From contig NZ_QRDW01000002.1 in the NCBI RefSeq assembly GCF_003385955.1, forward strand, positions 62,001 to 126,000: a stretch of 64,000 nt of DNA. The letters are read 5' to 3'. The position numbers were made by a program, and so were the translations under genes. The notes below the pieces were generated by a model. That model was not told the DNA's origin. It saw nothing but the letters and a program-made list of their open reading frames with translations, and made no database searches. The stretch's first letter is position 1, and the number at the start of each line of letters is the position of its first letter. The stretch comes from Aestuariispira insulae. GTDB lineage: Bacteria; Pseudomonadota; Alphaproteobacteria; UBA8366; Aestuariispiraceae. This document shows, in pieces, positions 15,937 to 24,516 of this stretch.

Positions 15937-16641
15937 TTACGGGCAGGGGACAATAGGTGACGATTCATTCAGGATCTGTTTGACCAGACTGTCTTCGGCT
16001 TTGGTCCCTTCATGAAGCCACCAGCCGTTCTTGACATTGGAACAACGGTTTTCGACCGGAATTCCGGCTAGATCGTATTTCTTCTTGATTTCAGCTAGAT
16101 CACTCTCAAAATCGTTATCGATCCGCAAAGACATGCTCAGGGCTACCGCCTGGATGTGACCGATATAAGTGGCCTTGCCGGCTTCGACAGTGAACGTCGG
16201 ATAAGAATCCAGTTTTAGACTGTCTCCGCGATAATATCTGTAGCGCCATTGGTCAATTTGATAGGTGCCTGCAGGTACTTCCAGAACAAAATACCGGCCT
16301 GTTCTATTGCGGCTTTTATAATCGGTGTTCCGGGCCGGCAGCAACAAGCTGGCCCCACGGGAGGCAGTGTCGACTGATGCCTTGATTTTGCTGTCGCCGT
16401 CGCCGGCTATCTGGGACATTCCAACATTAAGATGATGTGGCTGGGTTAAAAAACGCTCTTCGACATGGCCGATGATCAAGCCCATTGTTTGTGCACGGGT
16501 CGCTTCGAAACCGGCATCTGCTTGTGAAATACCTGTGCTGGTTGTCATGCAACCGGACAAGAAGAGAGAAATGGCTGCAACGCCCATGGCTTTTACAGCC
16601 AGAGAAAGTCTAAAAGCGTGTCTTATCATCGAACATATCAC
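15937..16641 (-). CDS. hypothetical lipoprotein
   Basis: 234 residues (or 229 from the internal ATG at 16626). The signal ends in lipobox LSGC (VAAISLFLSGCMTT), so a lipid-anchored periplasmic protein is expected. The mature part has beta-rich segments GRYFVLEVPAGTYQIDQWRY and YPTFTVEAGKATYIGHIQAV, reminiscent of DUF2846-like lipoproteins that carry an Ig-like sandwich, but I cannot assign it firmly. Monocistronic, convergent with hisD and divergent from the SDR gene. Confidence 0.7.
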   Translation of the reverse strand: MICSMIRHAFRLSLAVKAMGVAAISLFLSGCMTTSTGISQADAGFEATRAQTMGLIIGHVEERFLTQPHHLNVGMSQIAGDGDSKIKASVDTASRGASLLLPARNTDYKSRNRTGRYFVLEVPAGTYQIDQWRYRYYRGDSLKLDSYPTFTVEAGKATYIGHIQAVALSMSLRIDNDFESDLAEIKKKYDLAGIPVENRCSNVKNGWWLHEGTKAEDSLVKQILNESSPIVPCP

Positions 16642-16864
16642 TTAAGAAGGTTATTGATGGCGCGGATCTTACTGATTGGGCGTGCAAGATCAATTTCGGG
16701 TTGTTTAATAAAATTGTCTGAAAATCCGAGCATTTTTTTCCGGCAGGAATTGTTGCCTCAAATAAATGCATATCATTGACAAGCTATTGATTGTTTGACT
16801 GTTTTTGCACTGTGCAATTAGCTCTTGCCCCAGTGATAACTGTTTTTGAGCGGGAGAGGTTGAT

Positions 16865-17632
16865 ATGCCGTTCTCAATTTCCGGAAAGAAGGTTCTGATC
16901 ACTGGCGGCACCGCCGGGATCGGTTTGGCGACGGCGGCGCATTTTGTGGCCCAGGGCGCGGATGTGGTGATCTGTGGACGCCGTGAAAGCGGAGAAGAGG
17001 TTGCCCGGGAGATCGGCTGTCATTTTGTTCGGGCGGATATGACGGTTCCTGCCGAGATCGATGAGTTGTTTCAACAAACACTCGCCCTGCTGGGCGGGCT
17101 GGATGTGGTGATCAGTAATGCGGGCGGCGGCCTGGACGATCTGATCACGGATATTCCATTGGAAGATCATGATTTCACGGTCGCGCTGAATATGCGATCC
17201 GCTTTCAAGGTGCTGCAACTGGCGGCGCGTCATGTGACGGATGGCGGTGCTATCATCAATACCGCCTCTATCCATGGAATGCGCGGGGTGGCTGGGGTTT
17301 CCAGCTATGCCGCTACCAAGGCAGCGCTGATCAATCTGACGCAAAGTGCTGCATTGGAGCTGGGCGCGCGCAATATCCGCGTCAATGCCGTCAGTCCAGG
17401 CCTGATAAATTCAGAGATTTGGGACGGGGAAGCACCGGTTGAAAAAGCAAAGATTGTGACCGCCCTCGGGCGGATGGGTGAGGCAGCCGAGATTGCGACC
17501 GTCTTTCATTTTCTGGCCAGCGGCGCCGCGAGCTATATCACCGGGGCGAACCTGTCGGTTGATGCCGGTGTGACCGCTGGCACACCGCTTTCCCTGTCGG
17601 CGTTGCTCGAAGATAAGTTGCTCGAAGAATAA
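16865..17632 (+). CDS. short-chain dehydrogenase/reductase (SDR) family oxidoreductase
   Basis: 255 residues, ATG 16865 after GGGAGAGG. A classical SDR: the NAD(P)-binding loop TGGTAGIG at 14-21, NAG at NAGGG, catalytic Ser in NTASIHG, YAATK (Tyr-x3-Lys), and the post-catalytic VSPGLINSEIW. Arg-Arg after the second strand (CGRRES) favours NADP(H). The substrate is unknown. It stands alone between a lipoprotein and a kinase operon. Confidence 0.9.
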   Translation: MPFSISGKKVLITGGTAGIGLATAAHFVAQGADVVICGRRESGEEVAREIGCHFVRADMTVPAEIDELFQQTLALLGGLDVVISNAGGGLDDLITDIPLEDHDFTVALNMRSAFKVLQLAARHVTDGGAIINTASIHGMRGVAGVSSYAATKAALINLTQSAALELGARNIRVNAVSPGLINSEIWDGEAPVEKAKIVTALGRMGEAAEIATVFHFLASGAASYITGANLSVDAGVTAGTPLSLSALLEDKLLEE

Positions 17633-17774
17633 AGGAAATTTTGTTTCTGAGAACGGGTAGGTAGTAATTAAGGCCCAATTGAACAACCTAATATTTTGTT
17701 AATGAAATCCGTGATACTGTTCCAGCAGAGCTTTCCATACCGGAAAGCGCCGTTTTCGGGGTTCGGAATAAGCA

Positions 17775-20700
17775 ATGGCTGTGCAGACACGAACTTTGAG
17801 GACTGATGGGGGAATTCTCGATTCAAGCTTTCTCGCTGTCTTTTCTCTGGTCTCCCTCCTGATTGTTGTGGTCAGTCTGCTTTGGGCAAAAAGCGATGAG
17901 CAGGCGGAGATTGATCGGATCGGGAGCACGGGCGTGGAAAAGAGCCTAAGGACGGCTCAATACTTTATGGCCAATCTTGAATCTGCAATCGTCGAGTTGG
18001 GCATTTTTAGCCGGCTGCCGGGGTTTTCACTTTATCTCTCCACCATGAAACCGGAAGACCGTCAGGCGGCACAGGCGGAGTTAGCCGCCCTTGCCCAGGC
18101 CTGGCCTGCCATAGACCAAGTCCGGTTCCTGGATCTCTCTGGACAGGAAAGAATCCGGGTGGATCGTCGTGAAGGTCGGATCGAGATCATTTCCGAGGAT
18201 CTGTTGCAGGATAAATCTGCGAGGGAGTATTTCAACGAGACGATGAAATTGTCCGATGGTCGTTTCTATCTCTCGAGGCTGGATCTCAATGTCGAACATG
18301 AGGAGATTGAAACACCCTGGAAACCAGTGGTTCGGATTGCCCGCCAGGTGAAAGACCTGAGCGGCGCGGTTGTCGGGATGGTGATCATCAATCTGCATGC
18401 GGATTTCATTCTGGATGAGATCGCGCGTTATGATGCCGGGGATGAACTGCGCCCCGAGGTTATGTTGTTGGCGGAAGACGGATCCTGGCTGGTTGGGGGG
18501 GCACCCGAAAAAAGCTGGGGCTTTGTCTTTGGCAACGGCGAGGGGTTTGGAAAAGATTATCCGGATTTATGGCAGAAGATGCAGGAGAAGGATCAGGGCT
18601 ATCTGATCCAGGATGGGGATCTGTACGCCTTTGCGACGCTTCAACCCGATGATGGCATCATGCTCAGACCTTCGCTCAAAGGACGTCTGCAGGGTTTTTC
18701 CAGCCCGGTCGGTTTTTGGAAGGTCGTTTACAGGTTAAAATCCCCGAGCCTACCTTTTTATACCCGGCCGCTCTGGTGGGGTGGTATGTTCTTGGCACTA
18801 ATCCTGGCAGCGTGGGCCGTCTGGGGGGTGCGCAAGCTGGTCGCCGACCGGCGGGAGGCGCTGGCCCGTGAAAAAACAGCCATCACCCGCAATCGCCATG
18901 TGATGGACTTTGCGGATGCCATGATCTGGATCACCAGCTTGGACGGCACGCTGGCCTTTGCCAATCAGACCTATTGTGAATTACTGGATCGCGAGGCCGA
19001 TGATTTGCTCGGGAAGCGGCATGACGACAGAATTTCTGCGGCCCTGAAGAAAGCGAAGCATGCGCGCAGGATGGGACAGTATCAGGGGGTGATGCCGGAT
19101 GATGAGGAATTGACGATCGAGTTTCAGGCCAAAGGCCGAAAGCGGATATTCCTGGTCAGCATGCTTGCCCTGCATAATAGCAGGGGGCAGGTGGATTCGC
19201 ATTGCGCCATCGGGCTCGATATCACCCAACTCAAAGAAACCGAGGAATCGCTGTTGAACGCACGCGGTGAGGCTCTGGAGGCCAGCGCATCAAAATCCAA
19301 GTTCCTGGCCAGCATGAGCCATGAATTGCGGACGCCGCTGAATGCCATTGTCGGCTATACAGAGCTTTTGGATGAGGAGGCGGAGGAAGACGGCCTGGAA
19401 GGGTACAGGAAAGATCTGCGACGGATCCTGGATGCCAGTAATCATCTGTTGTCATTGATCAACGATATCTTAGACCTGTCCAAGATTGAAGCGGGTCAGC
19501 TTGAATTGAATGTTGACGAGTTTCCGCTTGGAACCCTGTTGGAAAATATCGAAAACACAGCCTCACCGCTGATGGCTAAGAACAGCAATCGATTCCGCGT
19601 TGACTGTCCCGACCGGGCCTTGACGCTTGTCGGGGATCAAACCCGTCTTCGCCAGATCCTTTTGAATTTGCTTAGCAATGCCGCCAAATTCACCGACAAG
19701 GGAGAGGTTATCCTGTCCTGTCAGTTCAAGGGAATCAATGGCCCCGATGCCCGGATCCTTTTTGAAGTCGCGGATTCAGGTATTGGAATGAACCCGGAGC
19801 AGATGGCGCGTTTGTTTGAGGATTTTCATCAGGCGGATGCCTCCATTGCCGGCCGGTTTGCAGGCACGGGGCTGGGGCTCTCCATCAGTCGTCAATTGGC
19901 CCGAAAGATGGACGGGGATATCCGGGTGGCAAGCGAGGAAGGGAAGGGGGCGGTCTTCACCGTGGAAATTCCCCGTATTCTTGAGGAGGGGTTGGGCATT
20001 TCCCTGTCTGAACCGGTTGAGTTGAAAATAGAGGACGAGAGCGATGCGGTTGTCCTGGTCATAGATGATGATCCGGATGCACGCGAATTGCTGGTGCGCC
20101 ATATCACTTCCGCTGGCATGGGGGTGATGACCGCCTCCAATGGTCGGGATGGTCTGAAACGTGCCTTCCAAGTGAAACCTGATGTGATTTCGCTGGACCT
20201 GGTGATGGATGCGACTGATGGCTTTCAGATTCTTGAACTGCTGAAAGACGCCGAGGAACTGAGGGATATTCCGGTGGTCATGTGCTCAATCTCCGATGAA
20301 GCGGAGAAATGTATGTCGATCGGCGCGGTGGAGGTGCTGCGCAAACCGGTCAACCGCAATGAATATCTGGATGTGTTGCGCCGGCATGTCCGTCCCGCCC
20401 CGAAGGCTCCGATTATGCTCATCGATGACGATCCTGTGATCCGGGAAATGATCAGCCGCCAACTCAGCGGAGACGGTTATGCAACGGTTGAAGCGCAAAA
20501 CGGGCGTGATGCATTGGAAATGCTGGCGCAGGATTGCAGGCCGCAATGTATCTTGCTTGATTTGATGATGCCGGAAATGAACGGCTTTGAATTTTTGGAA
20601 AAACTTCGGTTGAAAGAGGAATGGCAGGAGATACCGGTCTTTGTTGTGAGCGCGATGGAGCTCAATGATGGTGAACGGCAGTTATTGAAGAATTCGGCGG

Positions 20701-20792
20701 CAGGCGTCATTGAGCGTGGCGGTCGGCGGATTGCGGAGATTTTGAGGGAGGTGCGACAAGGAGTTGAACACGGGATGGAGAAAATGGAATGA
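17775..20792 (+). CDS. hybrid sensor histidine kinase with periplasmic sensor, PAS and two receiver domains
   Basis: 1005 residues. TM helix 18-38, a periplasmic region about 45-325 with double-Cache features ([31 protein letters not shown]-like [12 protein letters not shown]), TM2 about 334-352, a PAS domain about 370-490, then HisKA with phospho-acceptor His516 ([11 protein letters not shown]), HATPase with the N box (NLLSNAAKF), DSGIGM and GTGLGLS. Two receiver domains follow (Asp in VISLDLVMD and [13 protein letters not shown]). The second lacks the usual conserved Lys near its end (AAGVIERGG), so its switching may be altered. The next two genes overlap or abut and form one operon. Confidence 0.92.
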   Translation: MAVQTRTLRTDGGILDSSFLAVFSLVSLLIVVVSLLWAKSDEQAEIDRIGSTGVEKSLRTAQYFMANLESAIVELGIFSRLPGFSLYLSTMKPEDRQAAQAELAALAQAWPAIDQVRFLDLSGQERIRVDRREGRIEIISEDLLQDKSAREYFNETMKLSDGRFYLSRLDLNVEHEEIETPWKPVVRIARQVKDLSGAVVGMVIINLHADFILDEIARYDAGDELRPEVMLLAEDGSWLVGGAPEKSWGFVFGNGEGFGKDYPDLWQKMQEKDQGYLIQDGDLYAFATLQPDDGIMLRPSLKGRLQGFSSPVGFWKVVYRLKSPSLPFYTRPLWWGGMFLALILAAWAVWGVRKLVADRREALAREKTAITRNRHVMDFADAMIWITSLDGTLAFANQTYCELLDREADDLLGKRHDDRISAALKKAKHARRMGQYQGVMPDDEELTIEFQAKGRKRIFLVSMLALHNSRGQVDSHCAIGLDITQLKETEESLLNARGEALEASASKSKFLASMSHELRTPLNAIVGYTELLDEEAEEDGLEGYRKDLRRILDASNHLLSLINDILDLSKIEAGQLELNVDEFPLGTLLENIENTASPLMAKNSNRFRVDCPDRALTLVGDQTRLRQILLNLLSNAAKFTDKGEVILSCQFKGINGPDARILFEVADSGIGMNPEQMARLFEDFHQADASIAGRFAGTGLGLSISRQLARKMDGDIRVASEEGKGAVFTVEIPRILEEGLGISLSEPVELKIEDESDAVVLVIDDDPDARELLVRHITSAGMGVMTASNGRDGLKRAFQVKPDVISLDLVMDATDGFQILELLKDAEELRDIPVVMCSISDEAEKCMSIGAVEVLRKPVNRNEYLDVLRRHVRPAPKAPIMLIDDDPVIREMISRQLSGDGYATVEAQNGRDALEMLAQDCRPQCILLDLMMPEMNGFEFLEKLRLKEEWQEIPVFVVSAMELNDGERQLLKNSAAGVIERGGRRIAEILREVRQGVEHGMEKME

Positions 20793-21205
20793 CGGAAACC
20801 GAGTATTCGGCGCAAGTGTTGATCTTGTTGGTAGAGGATAACGAAATGAATCGGGATATGTTGTCCCGGCGGTTGCGCAAGCGCGGCTATGAGGTCGTTC
20901 TGGCGGAAGATGCCGAAAAAGCGCTGGAATACCTGTCCAAAACCCTCCCCGACATTGTATTGATGGATATCAGCCTGCCTGGTATGGATGGGCTGGAGGC
21001 GACCCGCCGGATCCGGACTTTCGCCAGCAGGAACGAGTTGCCCATCATTGCCCTTACCGCCCATGCTACGATCATGGATCGCGAAGTGGCCATGCAGGCC
21101 GGATGCAATGCGTTCGAGACTAAGCCCATCAAGCTGGCCAATGTGTTGTTGAAAATGTCCGATTGCCTTGCGGCGCGAACACGCTTCAGGGAGCAGAATC
21201 TATGA
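20789..21205 (+). CDS. stand-alone response-regulator receiver protein
   Basis: 138 residues and essentially only a receiver domain: acidic pocket VEDNEMNRD, phospho-acceptor Asp in [13 protein letters not shown], Thr in ALTAH and Lys in ETKPI. It resembles the CpdR/DivK type with no output domain. The start overlaps the kinase stop by 4 bp (ATGA), and its own stop overlaps the next start by 4 bp, so the three genes are tightly coupled. It is likely a phosphorelay target of the hybrid kinase. Confidence 0.92.
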   Translation: MTETEYSAQVLILLVEDNEMNRDMLSRRLRKRGYEVVLAEDAEKALEYLSKTLPDIVLMDISLPGMDGLEATRRIRTFASRNELPIIALTAHATIMDREVAMQAGCNAFETKPIKLANVLLKMSDCLAARTRFREQNL

Positions 21206-21729
21206 CGCCTCAAGGGCAATGGAAATCCTGTCGGCAGCAAATCTCGCGTTTGCTGCAGAAAATCCATGCCCGAACTTGGTCTTTGCGAAAGATCATGAAA
21301 TCCGCAAAGCGGGAGGCGTATCTGCCCGATCTTTTCCGGGTGGTCGAAGCCCTGGAAAAATTGAAAAATCAGATGGGGGACCGAACCTTATCGGGCCAGC
21401 AGAACAAGGCTTCCCAGTCACAGATTGTGCGGGACGATTATGTCATTCTTCGGGACCAGGGGCATGATCTTAGAAATACCGTGACAGCCCTGCACGGTTT
21501 TGCCGAGCTGATTGGGGAGGAAATCACGGAGAATGACGAAGCGGTTCTTTTGCCACCGATCCAGGAATTGATCACCCTGACGGGGCGGCTGGAGCAGGCG
21601 GTGGAAAGCTATGTAAGGCAATTGATGGAGGAACAGGAAACCGTTGCGCCTGATGAAGCCCCTGTTGCCACCGTTGGGAAGACCGGCCGCCAGGAAAGCA
21701 GAAAGAAGACAGAAAAAGACCTGCATTGA
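21202..21729 (+). CDS. DHp-like (HisKA-type) domain protein without kinase domain
   Basis: 175 residues from ATG 21202 (ATGA overlap with the preceding stop). The central helix RDQGHDLRNTVTALHGFAEL looks like the H-box helix of a histidine-kinase dimerisation domain, with a second helix LLPPIQELITLTGRLEQAVE, but no ATP-binding domain follows. Such isolated DHp-like proteins can act as phosphotransfer intermediates or as partners of receivers. Here it follows a hybrid kinase and a receiver, which supports a phosphorelay role. The N-terminal 70 residues are basic and helical. The role is inferred. Confidence 0.75.
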   Translation: MTPQGQWKSCRQQISRLLQKIHARTWSLRKIMKSAKREAYLPDLFRVVEALEKLKNQMGDRTLSGQQNKASQSQIVRDDYVILRDQGHDLRNTVTALHGFAELIGEEITENDEAVLLPPIQELITLTGRLEQAVESYVRQLMEEQETVAPDEAPVATVGKTGRQESRKKTEKDLH

Positions 21730-21767
21730 CCAGGGATTGGTATCGCAGACGGGGCGTCTCCCGAAAC

Positions 21768-21801
21768 AAAAAAGGCGTGGGATATTCCCACGCCTTTTTT
21801 T
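21768..21801. terminator. bidirectional terminator between kinase operon and PEP-CTERM gene
   Basis: A perfect 15-bp inverted repeat around a 3-nt loop; stems GGCGTGGGA/TCCCACGCC are flanked by A6 on the left and T7 on the right, so it works as an intrinsic terminator in both directions for the convergent genes. Confidence 0.92.
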
Positions 21802-21820
21802 GATAATGTCCGATCTCGGA

Positions 21821-22543
21821 TCATGCAGCCTGACGGCGGCGACGATAGAGACCCATGCCGGCGAGGCCAAACAGAACCAGGCCAGCCGCAAACGGCTCCG
21901 GCACGTCCGGGATAGAACCGATATCCAGGGTGGCATAGCGAATGACGCTGCCTGCAACCAGATATTCACCTACGCCGTCACCGTAGAAGGTTACGGTGGT
22001 GAAGGTTGCGGAAGTATCGATACCGGCGACAAAGTTGGTGAAGACACCGTCTTTGGCAAAACCCGGGTTGTCGTTGGCGTTGTTTGCAACAGCCACCTGG
22101 CGGGTAGCGCCGCCGTCAAACGCGATATAGAGCGCGGACGGGAAGCAACAGGTTGCCCAGTCACCAACTTCCAGACCAAAAGCGTTGATCGCGGTGTTGA
22201 AGGTGAAGGTCAGGCCGGAACCGGCAGCATTATTCGTCGGGTTGATGCCGATGGAGTTGCCGGTCAGGTTGCCATTATAATTGTTGTCGATAGGACGATT
22301 GGTGCCATTGGTGGAAGAGATGGTGTAGTCACCACGGTTCCAGGTATTGCCGTTGGACAGGTTGGAGAGCGTGTCGGTCTGGACAACGCCGCCAACACCG
22401 GTCACAGCATTATCAAATGCGGCGGTGCCATCAGCAATGGAGTCATTGTAGATTACAGGCGCTGCGGACGCGGAGAACGCGAAAAGAGCAACGGTACCAG
22501 CAGCTGCCAGAGACAGGCCTGCTTTTTTGATAACATTCAACAT
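21821..22543 (-). CDS. PEP-CTERM sorting-signal protein
   Basis: 240 residues from ATG 22543, chosen because GGGGGTAAAC precedes it and a proper signal peptide follows (VIKKAGLSLAAAGTVALFAF, cleavage near SASAA). The mature part is Asn/Thr/Gly-rich and beta-like, with one CC pair. The C-terminus is a textbook PEP-CTERM tail: VPEP, a hydrophobic helix (FAAGLVLFGLAGMGLY) and RRRRQAA. Exosortase (EpsH) is expected to recognise it and move the protein to the surface or matrix. No exosortase is in the window, but an exosortase-associated acyltransferase is at 29479. A sigma-54 promoter lies upstream. Confidence 0.9.
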   Translation of the reverse strand: MLNVIKKAGLSLAAAGTVALFAFSASAAPVIYNDSIADGTAAFDNAVTGVGGVVQTDTLSNLSNGNTWNRGDYTISSTNGTNRPIDNNYNGNLTGNSIGINPTNNAAGSGLTFTFNTAINAFGLEVGDWATCCFPSALYIAFDGGATRQVAVANNANDNPGFAKDGVFTNFVAGIDTSATFTTVTFYGDGVGEYLVAGSVIRYATLDIGSIPDVPEPFAAGLVLFGLAGMGLYRRRRQAA

Positions 22544-22604
22544 GTTTACCCCCAGGAAAACAAAAAAAGAATAAGTGCGATACTGCCCCACACGGCCTGC
22601 TATG

Positions 22605-22620
22605 TGCAGCTTCCGTGCCA
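22605..22620 (-). promoter_or_regulatory. sigma-54 (RpoN) promoter for the PEP-CTERM gene
   Basis: On the minus strand the sequence TGGCACGGAAGCTGCA matches the -24/-12 consensus (TGGCACG-N4-TTGCA) with one mismatch, and has the diagnostic GG-N10-GC spacing. It lies 62 bp upstream of the ATG at 22543. PEP-CTERM genes are known in several bacteria to be RpoN-dependent through PrsK/PrsR, which fits. Confidence 0.75.
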
Positions 22621-22881
22621 ATAAATTAAGTTGTTGTTTTTAAAGTATAAAAAATTAGGTCCTTTGATTTTTTTGAGATGATTGTAAAACTTTCTGACAG
22701 TATTTACGGGGGATGGCTAAGAATATAATTGAATAATAAAATAATAGATAACTAATAAATAAATATACGAGTTACGGTGGCAGCATTCGGAAAATGTCGG
22801 ATTGTGGGGAATCCATGTTTCCCCCACCGTGCCAAGCAGCTAAACTCGCCCGAAAGTGTGGTCGCGAATAGGGAGTAGGTC
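22621..22881. other. AT-rich intergenic stretch
   Basis: Together with the PEP-CTERM leader this is a 338-bp gene-free gap between divergent genes. It contains A/T runs around 22640-22770 and the UPF0262 ribosome site (GGAG before 22882). No RNA gene or repeat is recognised. Confidence 0.5.
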
Positions 22882-23373
22882 ATGTCCGACTGGGATAGTG
22901 AAAAGGACAGAATCACGGATATCAAGCTTGAGGAAGGCTCTGTGGTCCGACGGTCTCCCGAGGTGGAGCATGAGCGCGCAGTCGCCATGTATGACCTGTT
23001 GGATATGAACCGGTTCAGGCCCGTCGGCGCGGAAATCAGCGGTCCTTATAAAGTGATGCTGGCGATTGAGGACGGCAAGCGGCTGCATTTCAAGATTAAC
23101 AATGAGGCGGATGAATTATTGTCCCAGGTGATCCTGGCCATGTCGCCCTTTCGCCGGTTGATCCGGGACTATTTCCAGATCTGCGAAAGCTATTATGATG
23201 CCATCAAACGGCTGTCCCCCTCTCAGATCGAAACCATCGATATGGCCCGGCGCGGCCTGCATAATGAGGGATCGGATCTGCTCCGCGAACGCCTTCAGGG
23301 CAAGCTGGAGATGGATCAAGCTACCAGCCGCCGCCTTTTTACACTGATTTGCGTGCTGCATATCCGGGCGTGA
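22882..23373 (+). CDS. UPF0262 family protein
   Basis: 163 residues matching the alphaproteobacterial UPF0262 family: an N-terminal ITDIKLEEGSVVRRSPEVEHERAVA-like region, PYKVMLAIEDGKRLHFKI, MSPFRRLIRDYFQICESYYDAI, and SPSQIETIDMARRGLHNEGSDLL at the C-terminal half. Function unknown. It heads the conserved string with the LMW phosphatase, maf, RNase E/G and yacG, and in many relatives directly follows hisD. Confidence 0.92.
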   Translation: MSDWDSEKDRITDIKLEEGSVVRRSPEVEHERAVAMYDLLDMNRFRPVGAEISGPYKVMLAIEDGKRLHFKINNEADELLSQVILAMSPFRRLIRDYFQICESYYDAIKRLSPSQIETIDMARRGLHNEGSDLLRERLQGKLEMDQATSRRLFTLICVLHIRA

Positions 23374-23423
23374 AGATTTGAAGCGGTCCTCTAAAAACAT
23401 CAATAAGCGAGCGGGGTCACGTC

Positions 23424-23912
23424 ATGGCCCCGACTGATGTGGGTTTCATACCGGGCGCGCCTGGGCTTGATGATGATTTTGAGATGCCCGATGCGGTATT
23501 ATTCTGCTGCACGCTCAATGCCATACGCTCACCCATGGCCGAGGGGATCCTGAAAAAGTTATTGGGCACAAAGATCTATGTGGATTCGGTCGGTGCCCGC
23601 TCTTCGGATTATGCTGATGGATTTATGGTTGAGGTCATGCAGGAAATCGGTGTGGATATGTCCGATCATGCACCGAAGATCTTTGACGAACTGGAAGATG
23701 GCTATTATGACCTGATCATCGCGCTCTCACCGGAAGCACAGCATCATGCGGTGGAGATGACCCGGACCATGGCCTGCGATGTGGAATTCTGGAACACCCT
23801 GGATCCTTCCATTATCGAAGGCAGCCGGGATGTCCGGCTTCAGGCCTATCGGCAGGTGCGTGACCAGTTGATGAAAAAGATCAAACAGCGTTTTCGGATC
23901 GAAGACGACTGA
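23424..23912 (+). CDS. low-molecular-weight protein-tyrosine-phosphatase-like protein
   Basis: 162 residues. The P-loop CTLNAIRSP follows the C-x5-R-S pattern of LMW phosphatases and ArsC, preceded by strand AVLFC; VDSVGARS and MSDHAPKIF follow as in the family, and DLIIALSPEAQHH replaces the usual DxP segment further on. It sits 50 bp after UPF0262 and 19 bp before maf, the usual alphaproteobacterial order; in many relatives infA lies in this gap but here there is no room for it. The true substrate is unknown. Confidence 0.88.
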   Translation: MAPTDVGFIPGAPGLDDDFEMPDAVLFCCTLNAIRSPMAEGILKKLLGTKIYVDSVGARSSDYADGFMVEVMQEIGVDMSDHAPKIFDELEDGYYDLIIALSPEAQHHAVEMTRTMACDVEFWNTLDPSIIEGSRDVRLQAYRQVRDQLMKKIKQRFRIEDD

Positions 23913-23931
23913 CAATACGAGAAAGTCTTAA

Positions 23932-24516
23932 ATGACCAGATTTGTTTTGGCTTCGGCCAGCCCGCGCCGCCTGGATTTGCTGGCGCAGATCGGCATCAAG
24001 CCGGACCAGGTGGATCCGGCGGATGTGGATGAAACGCCCCTGAAAGATGAAAGCCCGCGCAATTTGGCCCTGCGCCTTGCGAAGCTGAAGGCCGAAGCGG
24101 TGCATGCCAGTCATGCGGGTGCGGTCATTCTGGCCAGTGATACGGTTGTTGCCCTGGGCCACCGTTCGCTTGCCAAAGCCTCTGACGAAGGGGAGGCGCG
24201 GAAATTCCTGGGCCAGTTGTCAGGACGGCGCCACCGTGTTTATACCGCGGTAGCGGTGATTGATGGTGAAAACAACATGCATGCCCGCGTGGTACGCACC
24301 GATGTGAAGCTAAAACGCCTGAGCCCGTCGGAGATTGACGCCTATATCGATAGCGGCGAATGGCGCGGCAAGGCGGGTGCATACGGTATCCAGGGTCTGG
24401 CGGCGGCCTATGTTAATTTTATCAGCGGCAGCTATTCCAGTGTGGTTGGCCTGCCGCTATTTGAGGTTTCCCAGATCCTGAGCGGGATCGGATATAAAGG
24501 ATTGAAATCCGCATGA
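23932..24516 (+). CDS. maf: Maf family nucleoside triphosphate pyrophosphatase
   Basis: 194 residues with all Maf signatures: LASASPRRLDLL at the N-terminus, ILASDTVVALG (catalytic Asp), GRRHRVYTAVAV, and SGEWRGKAGAYGIQG near residues 141-155. Maf proteins hydrolyse non-canonical or modified NTPs, keeping them out of RNA and DNA, and are linked to division arrest. The stop overlaps the RNase start by 4 bp (ATGA), showing coupling. Confidence 0.95.
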   Translation: MTRFVLASASPRRLDLLAQIGIKPDQVDPADVDETPLKDESPRNLALRLAKLKAEAVHASHAGAVILASDTVVALGHRSLAKASDEGEARKFLGQLSGRRHRVYTAVAVIDGENNMHARVVRTDVKLKRLSPSEIDAYIDSGEWRGKAGAYGIQGLAAAYVNFISGSYSSVVGLPLFEVSQILSGIGYKGLKSA

